Below are positions 1 to 7,764 of a DNA stretch of 64,000 nt, piece by piece. The notes below the pieces were generated by a model. It did no database searches and had not been told where the DNA came from. It saw nothing but the letters and a program-made list of their open reading frames with translations. Positions within the stretch are counted from its first letter, which is position 1; the number at the start of each line of letters is the position of its first letter. Source of the DNA: Aestuariimicrobium ganziense (GTDB lineage: Bacteria > Actinomycetota > Actinomycetes > Propionibacteriales > Propionibacteriaceae); assembly GCF_015352975.1 (NCBI RefSeq), contig NZ_JACYIZ010000006.1, positions 152,752 to 216,751 on the forward strand, written 5' to 3'. The translations under genes and the position numbers were made by a program.

Positions 1-849
1 CCGCACCGCCGCCTTGGCCAGCTTGTCGACCTCGAGCACCGTGTCTGCCTCGAACAGCGACTCGTCCCAGGTGCGCCGGAAGTCGGACCGATCGCTGATC
101 AGGGTGAGCACCGGGCAGTCGATCGCCAACCCGGCCGAGACCCGCTTCTGCCCCTGCATCACGGCGGCGAGCCACCCGGCCCGCAGCACGAACGACGGGT
201 GCTTCTTCAGCCCGAGGTCGAAGTCCCACTCCCCGTCCAGCGAGTCGTGGATGCTGCGCACGTAGAGCCCCGAGTCGGGCAGGTTGATCACGTAGGTGGC
301 GTTGCGCTTGCTCATCTGCTTGAGGAACTGTGAGGTGACCGCCCGGAACGCCTCGGTGCCGTGCATGTCGAGCCACGGGGCGTTGAGGATCAGCCCGTTG
401 AGTTCCCCGGGTCGGCGGCTCGCCCACAGCGAGGCCACCAGTCCGCCGGTGGAGTGGCCCATGACGGTCATCTGGTCGTGGTCTGCGCGCACCACCTCGA
501 GGGCGGCGTCCAACTCCTGGCCGTACTCGTCTAGGTCGGTGATGAAGCCCGCGAACTGTCCCTCGCCGAGCGATCGTCCGTAGCGACGCAGGTCGACAGC
601 GTAGAAGTCGAAACCCTCCTGGTCGAAGAACTTGGCCAGGTGGGTCTGGAAGAAGTAGTCACTCCAGCCGTGCACGTAGAGCACCGCGCGCGGGTGCCGG
701 GCCGGCCCACGGCGCACGAGCGTGCCCACCAGCGGATCGGTCTCGGGCTCGTCGGGGGCGTAGGTCGCCAGCGGGAGCTCGAGGGTCAGGCACTCAAACC
801 CGGACAGCTTGGTGTCAGGGCGCCAGTCGGCGCCCTCGTCCTCAGGCAT
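1..849 (-). CDS. alpha/beta hydrolase (partial, runs off the left edge)
   Basis: Serine hydrolase of the alpha/beta-fold, closest in appearance to the S33/monoacylglycerol-lipase-like group (Hydrolase_4); substrate unknown. The first 283 residues are visible and the frame is still open at base 1, so the C-terminus lies outside the window. YVHGWSDYFF near residue 60 gives the HG oxyanion-hole region, and GHSTGG carries the nucleophile Ser133. The catalytic Asp is probably the one in the visible ISDRSD stretch; the His would lie beyond the edge. No signal peptide, so cytoplasmic. The ATG shares one base with the stop codon of the DUF3073 gene upstream, so the two are translationally coupled at the end of the purF-purM operon. 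Fold confident, substrate not. Confidence 0.85.
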   Translation of the reverse strand, partial: MPEDEGADWRPDTKLSGFECLTLELPLATYAPDEPETDPLVGTLVRRGPARHPRAVLYVHGWSDYFFQTHLAKFFDQEGFDFYAVDLRRYGRSLGEGQFAGFITDLDEYGQELDAALEVVRADHDQMTVMGHSTGGLVASLWASRRPGELNGLILNAPWLDMHGTEAFRAVTSQFLKQMSKRNATYVINLPDSGLYVRSIHDSLDGEWDFDLGLKKHPSFVLRAGWLAAVMQGQKRVSAGLAIDCPVLTLISDRSDFRRTWDESLFEADTVLEVDKLAKAAVR

Positions 850-1088
850 CAGGAGGTGCGACGAACGTCCTGCTCGTCGTCCTCGTCGAGTTCGTCATCG
901 TCCTCGTCGAACTCGTCATCGGCATACCGGTCAGCGAGGTCGGAGTAGTCCGGCTCGTCGAAGGTGTACTGGCCGCCTGACTCGGTGCGGAGCTCTCGTT
1001 CCAGCGACGCGAAGTCGGTGTTCACCGGACGGTACTTGAGATCTCGGGCAACCTTGGTCTGCTTTGCCTTTGCACGGCCGCGCCCCAT
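849..1088 (-). CDS. DUF3073 small acidic protein
   Basis: 79-residue protein of the actinobacterial DUF3073 family, function unknown. The N-terminus MGRGRAKAKQTKVARDLKY is the family hallmark: a basic start followed by a short conserved core. The C-terminal half is very acidic (runs of Asp/Glu), encoded by GAN-rich triplets. I chose the ATG at 1088 because the family motif starts there and a GAGGGGG ribosome site lies just upstream; an in-frame extension to 1193 has no family similarity. It follows purM, an order often seen in Actinobacteria, and overlaps the hydrolase start by one base. Confidence 0.88.
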   Translation of the reverse strand: MGRGRAKAKQTKVARDLKYRPVNTDFASLERELRTESGGQYTFDEPDYSDLADRYADDEFDEDDDELDEDDEQDVRRTS

Positions 1089-1207
1089 ATGGGTCGACCC
1101 CCTCGCTTGGTCATCGCGGGGTGTGCCCGCGGAATGTCTGGTCTGCTGTCGTGACGGCAAGACTACCGGAGCACGCCAGATGAGCCAAAGCAATCCACGC
1201 CCGCCAA

Positions 1208-1252
1208 CGCTGAGGGCTGAAACCGGCGTCGGCGCTGGTCAGGCGCTCAGCG
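1208..1252 (-). terminator. two-tier hairpin after purM
   Basis: Outer arms CGCTGAG (1208-1214) and CTCAGCG (1246-1252) enclose an inner stem ACCGGCG/CGCTGGT with loop TCGG and one G-T pair. The structure covers the purM stop codon and has no clear T-run. It may attenuate or terminate purF-purM transcription before DUF3073. Pairing is seen by eye; function is inferred. Confidence 0.35.
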
Positions 1253-2317
1253 ATGCGCCCCCTGCAGGACGACCCGCTCACCGTGTTCGCGCACCGGGTG
1301 GACGACGCCACAGACCCACGATTCGAGCCCTCGTCCGCGCATCTCGGCCTGGGCGACTGCCACGGCGTTCTGCGGCAGGACGATGGCCATGCCGACGCCC
1401 TGGTTGAGGGTCGCCTCGATGTCGGCCTGCGACACCTGACCCACCTGCTGCACCAGCGAGAAGACCGGCGGCGGGGTCCAGGTGGCGCGGTCGACCTCGA
1501 CGGTCAGCCCCTCGGGCACCACGCGGGCCAGGTTGTTGGCGAAGCCGCCACCGGTGATGTGGCTCAGCGCGTGCACCGGTTCGCCGATCTGCTCACAGAC
1601 GTCGAGCACGGCCAGCAGGTCGCTGGCGTAGACCCGAGTCGGGGTCAGCAACGCCTCGCCCAGGGTGGTGCCCAGGTCGGCCACGTGCTTGTCGAGTGTC
1701 CATCCGGCGTCGTCGAGCAACACCTTGCGCACCAGGGAGTAGCCGTTGGAGTGCAGCCCGGACGAGGCCACCGCCAGCACCAGGTCGCCCTCGGTGACCC
1801 GCTCGGGCCCCAGGATCTTGGCCTTCTCGACCACCCCGGTGGTGGCGCCGGCCACGTCGTACTCATCGGGTCCGAGCAGCCCGGGGTGTTCGGCGGTCTC
1901 GCCGCCGAGCAGTGCCGCGCCGGCCTGCTCGCAGGCCGCCGCGATCCCCTTGACGATGTCGGCGATGCGTTCGGGCACGACCTTCCCGCAGGCGATGTAG
2001 TCGGTCACGAACAGCGGCTCGGCCCCGCACACGACCAGGTCGTCGACCAGCATGCCGACCAGGTCGAAGCCGATGGTGTCGTGCTTGTCGAGGGCCTGGG
2101 CGATGGCCACTTTCGTCCCCACCCCATCGGTCGAGGTCGCGAGCACGGGGTGGTTGTAGCCGGCCAGGGCCGAGGCGTCGAAGAAGCCGGCGAAGCCCCC
2201 CAACCCGCCCAGCACCTCGGGGCGGCGGGTGCGTGCGACGTGCTGCTTCATCAGTTCGACGGCGCGGTCGCCGGCCTCGATGTCGACGCCGGCTCGGGCG
2301 TAGGCGGACTGGCTCAT
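1247..2317 (-). CDS. purM: phosphoribosylformylglycinamidine cyclo-ligase (AIR synthetase)
   Basis: PurM closes the imidazole ring: FGAM + ATP gives AIR, the fifth step of de novo purine synthesis, in the cytoplasm. The 356 residues are the usual family length. Motifs seen are the glycine-rich GGLGGFAGFFD region, STDGVGTK (residues 62-69, nucleotide binding), the GGETAEHPG loop, and SSGLHSNGYSLVR and HITGGG in the C-terminal domain. The ATG at 2317 begins MSQSAYARAGVDIEAGD, the normal PurM start; the reading frame extends further upstream only because it runs antisense-free through purF. It lies 2 nt after the purF stop, so the two are co-transcribed and probably coupled. Confidence 0.97.
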   Translation of the reverse strand: MSQSAYARAGVDIEAGDRAVELMKQHVARTRRPEVLGGLGGFAGFFDASALAGYNHPVLATSTDGVGTKVAIAQALDKHDTIGFDLVGMLVDDLVVCGAEPLFVTDYIACGKVVPERIADIVKGIAAACEQAGAALLGGETAEHPGLLGPDEYDVAGATTGVVEKAKILGPERVTEGDLVLAVASSGLHSNGYSLVRKVLLDDAGWTLDKHVADLGTTLGEALLTPTRVYASDLLAVLDVCEQIGEPVHALSHITGGGFANNLARVVPEGLTVEVDRATWTPPPVFSLVQQVGQVSQADIEATLNQGVGMAIVLPQNAVAVAQAEMRGRGLESWVCGVVHPVREHGERVVLQGAHR

Positions 2318-2319
2318 GG

Positions 2320-3768
2320 TCACTCCTTGGGGGTGAGGCGGGTCGGCACCGGAACCGGGTAGACCCCGTCGAAGCAGGCTCGGCACAACTGGTCCATGGG
2401 CTGGTGCGTGGTCTGCACGAGCGCCTCGAGCGAGATGAAGCCCAGCGAGTCGGCGCCGATCGCGCGGCACATCTCGTCGGTCCCCATGCCGGGGGCGAGC
2501 AGCTCGGCGCGGGTGGCGAAATCGATGCCGTAGAAGCAGGGCCACTGCACCGGCGGCGACGAGATCCGCACGTGCACCTCGGCGGCGCCGGCGCTGCGCA
2601 GCATCGCCACCACCTGGCGCTGGGTGTTGCCGCGCACGATCGAGTCGTCGACCACGACCAGCCGCTTGCCCTCGACCACGTCGCGCAGCGGGTTGAGCTT
2701 GAGCCGGATGCCGAGTTGGCGCACCGTCTGCGAGGGCTGGATGAAGGTGCGTCCGACGTAGGCGTTGCGCACCAGGCCCTGCCCGTAGGGAATGCCCGAC
2801 TCGGCCGCATAGCCGATCGCGGCCGGCGTCCCCGAGTCGGGGGTGGGGATCACCAGGTCGGCCTCGGCCGGGCACTCCTCGGCGAGCAACTTGCCGATCT
2901 TGACCCGGACGTTGTGGATGCGTCGACCGTTGAGCGTGGTGTCGGGCCGGGCCAGGTAGACGTACTCGAACAGACAACCCTTCGGCGCCGGCTCGGCGAA
3001 CTGGTTCGAGCGCAGACCGTCGGCGTCGATCGCCAGCAGTTCGCCTGGTTCGATGTCGCGGACGAATGTGGCCCCGACGATGTCGAGGGCCGCGGTCTCG
3101 CTGGCGACCACCCAGCCGTTCTGCAGCCGTCCCAGGGCCAGCGGGCGGATCCCCTGTGGGTCGCGCGCGGCGTACAGGGTGTTCTCGGTCATGAAGGTGA
3201 GGCAGAACGCGCCACGCAGGTGCGGCAGCACCGCCAGCGCGGCCTTCTCGATGTCGTCCTCGCCGTGGGTGGCCAGCAGTGCCGACAGGATCGCGGTGTC
3301 AGAGGTGGAGTCCATCCGCTGCTTGTGGGGCACCTCGCTGCAGGGGGCCTGGGTGGCCAGCATGGCCTCGAGTTCCTCGGTGTTGGTGAGGTTGCCGTTG
3401 TGCGCCAACGCCAGGCCGCCGTCGCCGGTCTCGCGGAAGGTCGGTTGGGCGTTGCCCCAACTGGACGAGCCGGCGGTCGAGTAGCGGGTGTGGCCGACGG
3501 CCAGGTGGCCCTGGAGGGAGTTGAGGGTCGACTCGTCGAAGACCTGCGAGACCAGCCCCATGTCCTTGAAGACCATGATCCGCTGGCCGTTGCTGACCGC
3601 CAGCCCCGCGGACTCCTGACCACGGTGCTGCAGGGCGAACAACCCGAAGTAGGCGAGTTGGGCGACGTGTTCGCCCGGGCTGAAGACCCCGAACACACCG
3701 CACTGGTCCTGGGGACCTCGGTCGTGGGGATCGAGTTCGTGGGTCAGACGACCATCCGGACGGCGCAC
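2320..3768 (-). CDS. purF: amidophosphoribosyltransferase
   Basis: PurF catalyses the committed first step of purine synthesis: PRPP + glutamine gives phosphoribosylamine. It has an N-terminal Ntn glutaminase domain and a C-terminal phosphoribosyltransferase domain. The catalytic Cys is Cys23 (CGVFGVFS), preceded by a 22-residue propeptide that family knowledge says is cleaved off. The PRPP loop VVVDDSIVRGNT is intact. Cys in KGCLFEY and CxxC in LCRACF near the C-terminus match the Fe-S ligands of the Bacillus subtilis type. The start is GTG at 3768; no in-frame ATG lies before the nucleophile. It begins 4 nt after a membrane-protein gene and ends 2 nt before purM. Confidence 0.97.
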   Translation of the reverse strand: MRRPDGRLTHELDPHDRGPQDQCGVFGVFSPGEHVAQLAYFGLFALQHRGQESAGLAVSNGQRIMVFKDMGLVSQVFDESTLNSLQGHLAVGHTRYSTAGSSSWGNAQPTFRETGDGGLALAHNGNLTNTEELEAMLATQAPCSEVPHKQRMDSTSDTAILSALLATHGEDDIEKAALAVLPHLRGAFCLTFMTENTLYAARDPQGIRPLALGRLQNGWVVASETAALDIVGATFVRDIEPGELLAIDADGLRSNQFAEPAPKGCLFEYVYLARPDTTLNGRRIHNVRVKIGKLLAEECPAEADLVIPTPDSGTPAAIGYAAESGIPYGQGLVRNAYVGRTFIQPSQTVRQLGIRLKLNPLRDVVEGKRLVVVDDSIVRGNTQRQVVAMLRSAGAAEVHVRISSPPVQWPCFYGIDFATRAELLAPGMGTDEMCRAIGADSLGFISLEALVQTTHQPMDQLCRACFDGVYPVPVPTRLTPKE

Positions 3769-3772
3769 GCGC

Positions 3773-4486
3773 TCACCCTACCGCCTGCTCACCTGCCCCT
3801 GACCGTGCTGCCCACCACCCTTGGCGGCTGAGGAGCCTCAGTCGACCACCCGTGCACACCCATCCGAAGACGAAGGCGACCATGACCGAGGCCACCATCA
3901 TCTCCCCGCCGTCCTCGAGCACCTGCGTCACGTGGGAAGCTTTCGACGCGGCCGGCAGTACCGATCCGACGGCATCCAACAGCACGCCCACTGTGAAGAG
4001 GGCTCCGAGGAGCACCAAGAGATCGCCGGTGAACGCCTTGATGGCCCTCGGGGCTCGCCAGAGACCAGCCAGCAGCCCCAAGCCCAGCGGGAGACCGACC
4101 AGGGCAACCAGGCCGAGTTCGCCCAACTCCTGTGCTGAGAGCACGCCGTTCGAGGGCAGCACCTGAGCTCGGGCGATCCGATGCCCGAATCGCTCGTGCA
4201 GTCGCAGCGCGTCGGTGGCCACCATGGCCAGGAAGAGCACGACCCAGCCGACCAGTCGCAGGGTGCGATGCAGTATCACCGCGAGCGCCGTGAGCACCAG
4301 CAGCCAGGCCCACTTCAGATACTGGTAGTGCTCGGCGAGACCATTGTCCATGTCGATCTGGTAGCGCGACAGCGACCGGGTGGGGTCGAGCCGATACAGC
4401 ACGTGCAGCGTGATGTAGCCGAGGTCAGTGAGCAGCAGCAGCACGAGCAGCATCGAGTGCGGTGTCGGCCGCCGGGTGCGCTCCAT
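3773..4486 (-). CDS. multi-pass membrane protein, unknown function
   Basis: 237 residues with about six hydrophobic segments (near residues 12-32, 58-74, 78-94, 122-142, 152-172 and 193-212), so an integral membrane protein. I do not recognise the family. A conserved-looking polar patch, QVLEDGGEMM, lies just before the last helix and an acidic/His patch (DALRLHERFGHR) between helices 3 and 4; charged residues within membrane proteins of this kind can mark metal or substrate sites, but that is speculation. The gene sits 4 nt upstream of purF and is probably its operon leader. A TAGCGT box 6 nt before the ATG suggests a leaderless transcript. Confidence 0.75.
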   Translation of the reverse strand: MERTRRPTPHSMLLVLLLLTDLGYITLHVLYRLDPTRSLSRYQIDMDNGLAEHYQYLKWAWLLVLTALAVILHRTLRLVGWVVLFLAMVATDALRLHERFGHRIARAQVLPSNGVLSAQELGELGLVALVGLPLGLGLLAGLWRAPRAIKAFTGDLLVLLGALFTVGVLLDAVGSVLPAASKASHVTQVLEDGGEMMVASVMVAFVFGWVCTGGRLRLLSRQGWWAARSGAGEQAVG

Positions 4487-4492
4487 ACCTCG

Positions 4493-4498
4493 ACGCTA
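4493..4498 (-). promoter_or_regulatory. leaderless -10 box (TAGCGT) for the membrane protein-purFM operon
   Basis: TAGCGT reads on the minus strand 6 nt before the ATG at 4486. This is the TANNNT-plus-about-7-nt arrangement of leaderless actinobacterial promoters. The overlapping GAGGT could also serve as a weak ribosome site. Confidence 0.45.
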
Positions 4499-4557
4499 TG
4501 GCCCGGCGATGAGACGGCCATGAGAGACACACGTGATCGTCGTCATGGTGTCGGCCG

Positions 4558-4891
4558 TCACGCCCCGCGAGGTGGACCCACCGAGCCTCTCTCGACGATC
4601 TCGGGCTCCAGGCTGACCGCCCGCGCAGGGCCGCCCCTACCGGGGTGGCGCAACCGCTCGGCCAGCACCTGCGCCGCCAGTCGCCCGACCCCGCCGACGC
4701 GGAGCCGCCACCGCGGTCAGCGGCGGGTCGAGGTCAGCGGCGAGCACATCGTCCTGAGCGATCATCGACACGTCGTGACCCAGCCGCAGACCGGCTGTTC
4801 GCAGGCGCAGGCTGAGTGGTTCGGCCTCGAGGTCGGAGTGCACGTGCGCGTGCCCCTGTCACAGCAGGTGCTCGATGGCGAGCTCAGCCCC
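4558..4891 (-). pseudogene. LacI-family regulator remnant (C-terminal half, multiply disrupted)
   Basis: Three pieces of one LacI/GalR effector domain are recognisable. GAELAIEHLL ends at an in-frame TGA (4859). The same frame resumes as GHAHVHSDLEAEPLSLRLR and runs through GHDVSMIAQDDVLAADLDPP, the typical C-terminal LacI strand. After about 4700 it must shift by one base into VGRLAAQVLAERLRHPGRG and ends at the TGA at 4558. The DNA-binding domain is missing, and a segment between GAELAIEHLL and the effector strand has been lost. One stop, one frameshift, deletions and no N-terminus make a non-functional gene. Confidence 0.75.
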
Positions 4892-4957
4892 CTGGCATGG
4901 TCGGTTCCTACGCTGTCGTAGCGACCGGGCGTGCCCCGGCGTCGCCTCAGGCGTTCC

Positions 4958-5238
4958 ATCAGCACCACGGGCAGTCAGTTCGCCGACGCGGCCGTGGTCG
5001 AGGACTTCGGGGCAGCCGACCTCGGCGGGCAACTCGCGCATGACCAGGGCTTCGGCGGTCAGGCGCAGCGGTTGCCGATCCAGCACACCCGCAGGAAGGC
5101 GCGCTCGGGTGCGTTGACGGCGACCGCGTGGTTCGACCAACTCGGCACGATGTCACCCAAGTGGTCGGGGTCGATGCCTGCGTCGGCGGCGCAGCGCAGC
5201 ACCCGGGAGCGGACGACCTCGTCCATCGGGGCGCTCAT
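4958..5238 (-). pseudogene. phosphotransferase (APH-like) remnant, frameshifted and truncated
   Basis: Reading from an ATG at 5238 gives 59 residues (MSAPMDEVVRSRVLRCAADA to CWIGNRCA) that end at a TGA (5059). A one-base shift restores the sequence as LRLTAEALVMRELPAEV and CPEVLDHGRVGELT, typical N-lobe sequence of aminoglycoside-phosphotransferase-fold kinases. The C-lobe, with its catalytic HGDLHxxN-type motif, is missing; LacI remnant sequence follows instead. The start still overlaps the stop of the DUF1992 gene by 4 nt (ATGA), so the intact ancestor was in that operon. Family call from sequence look only. Confidence 0.65.
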
Positions 5239-5654
5239 CGGGCCGGCCTGGGTGACTCAGGATCGTCGCGGCGGCGTTGCCACTCGGCGAGCACCTCGTC
5301 CACGTCGAGGGGACGCGTGTAGATCGGTACCCGCTCGACCTGGCGGGCGTTGGAGTCCTTGATGCGCGCGTTGAGGTCCTCGATGAGGTCGCGCGCCAGT
5401 TCGCGGGTGCGGACGTCGGCCAGGGTCTGCTGGATGTCCTGCTTCTCGCGCCGCAGGCGCAGCGAGGTGGGCATGGCGCCGGTGAGGTCTTCCTTCTCGA
5501 GCTTTCGCCGCAACCACCAGTCGGCATCGCCCGGTCGTCCCAGGTCGATCGGCTTGCCGGCGCCGGGCAGGTTGTCGAACTCGCCACGTTCCATCGCCTC
5601 GCGGATCTGGCGCTCGACCCAGGTCTCGGAGCGCGGCTGGCCGGGATGGGACAT
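5235..5654 (-). CDS. DUF1992 (DnaJ-homologue-subfamily-C-28-like) protein
   Basis: 139 residues matching the DUF1992 conserved domain: ETWVERQIREAMERGEFDNL followed by PGAGKPI and the WWLRRKLEKED block, then a long charged helical C-terminal half. The molecular function of the family is unknown; the domain occurs next to J-domains in eukaryotes but there is no J-domain here. The ATG at 5654 lies 6 nt after TAGACT, indicating a leaderless start. Its stop overlaps the start of the APH-like remnant. It is divergent from the LURP-one gene. Confidence 0.85.
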   Translation of the reverse strand: MSHPGQPRSETWVERQIREAMERGEFDNLPGAGKPIDLGRPGDADWWLRRKLEKEDLTGAMPTSLRLRREKQDIQQTLADVRTRELARDLIEDLNARIKDSNARQVERVPIYTRPLDVDEVLAEWQRRRDDPESPRPAR

Positions 5655-5660
5655 GGGTCG

Positions 5661-5666
5661 AGTCTA
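5661..5666 (-). promoter_or_regulatory. leaderless -10 box (TAGACT) for DUF1992 gene
   Basis: TAGACT on the minus strand, 6 nt before the ATG at 5654; no ribosome site is seen between them. Confidence 0.5.
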
Positions 5667-5705
5667 CGGACGCGCCACGCCCCTCGAGTCGGCCCTGCGG
5701 ATCGA

Positions 5706-5711
5706 TACGAT
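5706..5711 (+). promoter_or_regulatory. leaderless -10 box (TACGAT) for LURP-one gene
   Basis: TACGAT ends exactly 7 nt before the GTG at 5719. No Shine-Dalgarno sequence is present, so this box decides the start codon. Confidence 0.55.
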
Positions 5712-5718
5712 TCCGGCT

Positions 5719-6276
5719 GTGTACGTACCCGAGTTCTTCGTCAAGCAGCGCATCACCATGTTGGTCAACCGGTACGAGGTGCTCGCACCCGGACCCGACG
5801 GCCAGCCCGGGCAGATGCTGGCCTTCGCCCAGCAGAAGCGGCTGGCCTTAAAGGAGAAGGTGACCTTCTACTCCGACGACACCCAGACCCGGCCGGTGTT
5901 CAGCTTCGCCGCCCGCCAGGTGGTCGACCTGGGCGCGCAGTACGACGTCTTCGACGAGTACGGCCAACCGATCGGCTACATCAAGAAGGTCTTCGGTGCC
6001 AGCCTGCTGCGCTCCACCTTCGAGATCGCCGGCCCCGGCTACCAGGGACGCGGCCACGAGGAGAACGAAGCGGTCGCCCTGCTGCGCCGGTTCACCGAAC
6101 TGGACTTCCTACCGGTGCACTTCGCGTTCACCTCCGAGCAGGGCGAGCCGTTGATGCGGGTGCGTCGCCAGTTCTCGCTGCGCGACAAGTACACCGTCAC
6201 CGTGCCCGACCAGCGCGTCGACTTCCGGGTCGCCGCCGCCATGGGCGTGGCGCTCGACGTGCTGATGAGCCGCTGA
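5719..6276 (+). CDS. LURP-one-related (tubby/scramblase-fold) protein
   Basis: 185-residue protein resembling the LURP-one-related family, which shares the tubby C-terminal/phospholipid-scramblase beta-barrel fold. Seen features are the family-like opening FFVKQRITMLVNRYEV, the YDVFDEYGQPIGYIKKVF strand pair and the closing FSLRDKYTVTVPD. The bacterial role is unknown; related folds bind membranes or phosphoinositides. No signal peptide or TM helix. GTG at 5719 is chosen over upstream in-frame codons because of the leaderless TACGAT box and because the domain starts at once. It is convergent with the M20 peptidase gene. Confidence 0.75.
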   Translation: MYVPEFFVKQRITMLVNRYEVLAPGPDGQPGQMLAFAQQKRLALKEKVTFYSDDTQTRPVFSFAARQVVDLGAQYDVFDEYGQPIGYIKKVFGASLLRSTFEIAGPGYQGRGHEENEAVALLRRFTELDFLPVHFAFTSEQGEPLMRVRRQFSLRDKYTVTVPDQRVDFRVAAAMGVALDVLMSR

Positions 6277-6322
6277 GCCTCGTCCCTCGCCGTTTCCGTC
6301 AGGGTCGAAACAGGCTCAGCGG
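6270..6322. terminator. bidirectional hairpin between convergent genes
   Basis: A perfect 11-bp inverted repeat, CCGCTGAGCCT (6270-6280) and AGGCTCAGCGG (6312-6322), covers the stop codons of both convergent genes. The 31-nt loop holds a small TTTC/GAAA stem. The position suits a two-way terminator; there is no long T-run. Confidence 0.5.
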
Positions 6323-7671
6323 GCGAGTCGGGCCAGCAGCAGCGCCTCGGCGACGGCGGCCTTGCCGAAGTCACCCAGGTCGAGGGACTCGTCGATGCCA
6401 TGGGCGCGGGAGTCGGGATCGCCGACCGCGGTGACCAGCACCGTCGCGTCCGGGAAGGCCTGCTGGAAGTCGGCCACCATCGGTATCGAGCCACCCTGGC
6501 CGACCTGGACGGCGTCTCGTCCCCAGGCCACCTTGAAGGCGTCGGCCGCAGCGTCGGCGACATGTCCCTCGAACGGGATCAGGCCGGGCTGACCGGAGTC
6601 ACCGTCGGTGACGGTCACCTTCGCACCCCACGGGGCGTGGGTCTCGAGGTGGGTGCGCAGGGCGTCCATGGCACGGTTCGCGTCGTCGCCGGGAGCCACG
6701 CGCAGGCTGACCTTGGCGCGGGCCTTCGGGGCCAGGGTGTTCGAGGCATTGGCCACCGAGGTGGCGTCGATCGCCAGCACGCTGATCGAGGGCTGGCCCC
6801 ACAGCCTGCTGACCACGCTGCCCTCGCCGATCCACTCGACGCCGTCGAGGATGCCGGTCTCGGTGCGCAGGCGGTCCTCGGGGTAGTCGAGGTCGGCGAC
6901 CTCACCGTGCTGCAGGCCCTCGACCGCGACCCGTCCGGAGTCGTCATGCAGGGTGGCGAGCAGTCGGCACAGGGTGGTGAGCGCATCAGGGACGATGCCG
7001 CCGAACTGTCCCGAGTGCAGTGCGTGGTCGAGCGTGGCGACCTCGACGACGCAGTCGGCCAGCCCGCGCAGGGTGGTGGTGAAGGCGGGCTCGCCGACGT
7101 CCCAGTTGCCGGAGTCGGCGATCACGAACACGTCGGAGCGCAGCAGATCGGCGTGGCGTTCCAGGATGGTGGCCAAGCTGGGTGAGCCGATCTCCTCCTC
7201 ACCCTCGATGAACAGGGTGACTCCGACCGGCGGCTTGCCGTCGAAGGCGCGTAGCGCGGCCAGATGCACCGCGATGCCGGCCTTGTCATCGGCGGTGCCT
7301 CGTCCGAACAGGCGCCCGTCACGCTCGGTGGCCTCGAACGGTTCGCTCGTCCACAACGCCAGATCGCCGGTGGGCTGCACGTCGTGGTGGGCGTACAGGC
7401 AGACGGTGGGCTGGCCCTCGGGTGCGGGGAAGCGGGCGATGACGGCGGGCAGGCCGCCCTCGGCGACCACCTGCACGTCGGGGCAGCCGAGTTCCTTGAG
7501 CTGTTCGGCCACCCAGAGCGCGCTGGCCTGCACATCGGCGATGTGGTCGGGCATGGACGAGATCGAGGGGATCGCGCACAGGGCGATCAGGTCGTCGAGC
7601 GTGCCGGGGAGCTCCTGCTCCACTCGGGCGCGCAGGGCATCGTCGTCATGGAGGGCGTCGTCGTGGGCCAT
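6316..7671 (-). CDS. M20 family metallopeptidase (dipeptidase-like)
   Basis: Zinc-dependent M20/ArgE/DapE family hydrolase, 451 residues, probably a cytoplasmic dipeptidase or carnosinase-like exopeptidase. Motifs: YAHHDVQP with metal ligand near His95, GRGTADDKAG with bridging Asp128, and FIEGEEEIGS with catalytic/ligand Glu158-159. The central lid/dimerisation domain lies about 200-320, and an HGIDESLDLGDF metal-ligand motif is near the C-terminus. The ATG at 7671 is set by a TAGGGT box 7 nt upstream. It is divergent from the secreted subtilisin, fitting a role in finishing peptide breakdown, though the substrate cannot be read from the sequence. Confidence 0.93.
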   Translation of the reverse strand: MAHDDALHDDDALRARVEQELPGTLDDLIALCAIPSISSMPDHIADVQASALWVAEQLKELGCPDVQVVAEGGLPAVIARFPAPEGQPTVCLYAHHDVQPTGDLALWTSEPFEATERDGRLFGRGTADDKAGIAVHLAALRAFDGKPPVGVTLFIEGEEEIGSPSLATILERHADLLRSDVFVIADSGNWDVGEPAFTTTLRGLADCVVEVATLDHALHSGQFGGIVPDALTTLCRLLATLHDDSGRVAVEGLQHGEVADLDYPEDRLRTETGILDGVEWIGEGSVVSRLWGQPSISVLAIDATSVANASNTLAPKARAKVSLRVAPGDDANRAMDALRTHLETHAPWGAKVTVTDGDSGQPGLIPFEGHVADAAADAFKVAWGRDAVQVGQGGSIPMVADFQQAFPDATVLVTAVGDPDSRAHGIDESLDLGDFGKAAVAEALLLARLAR

Positions 7672-7678
7672 GAAGCTG

Positions 7679-7684
7679 ACCCTA
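7679..7684 (-). promoter_or_regulatory. leaderless -10 box (TAGGGT) for M20 peptidase
   Basis: TAGGGT on the minus strand, 7 nt before the ATG at 7671. Confidence 0.5.
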
Positions 7685-7750
7685 TCGCCGGCCCGGGCGG
7701 CACGGCTGACCGTCGAAGGTCACCGGCGGGGAACTGTCACGGCGACACCG

Positions 7751-7756
7751 TACACT
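7751..7756 (+). promoter_or_regulatory. leaderless -10 box (TACACT) for subtilisin gene
   Basis: TACACT, 8 nt before the GTG at 7765. It fixes the start so that the signal peptide begins with MSRWRR. Confidence 0.5.
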
Positions 7757-7764
7757 CAGGGATC

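Noticed and set aside
880..930. Trinucleotide-like repeats in the DUF3073 gene and at 11175-11225 in the XRE gene
   Set aside because: They encode acidic Asp/Glu tails in real genes and are compositional rather than separate elements.
1253..3831. Two long plus-strand frames across purM and purF
   Set aside because: Shadows of the purine genes; no start signals and no family sequence.
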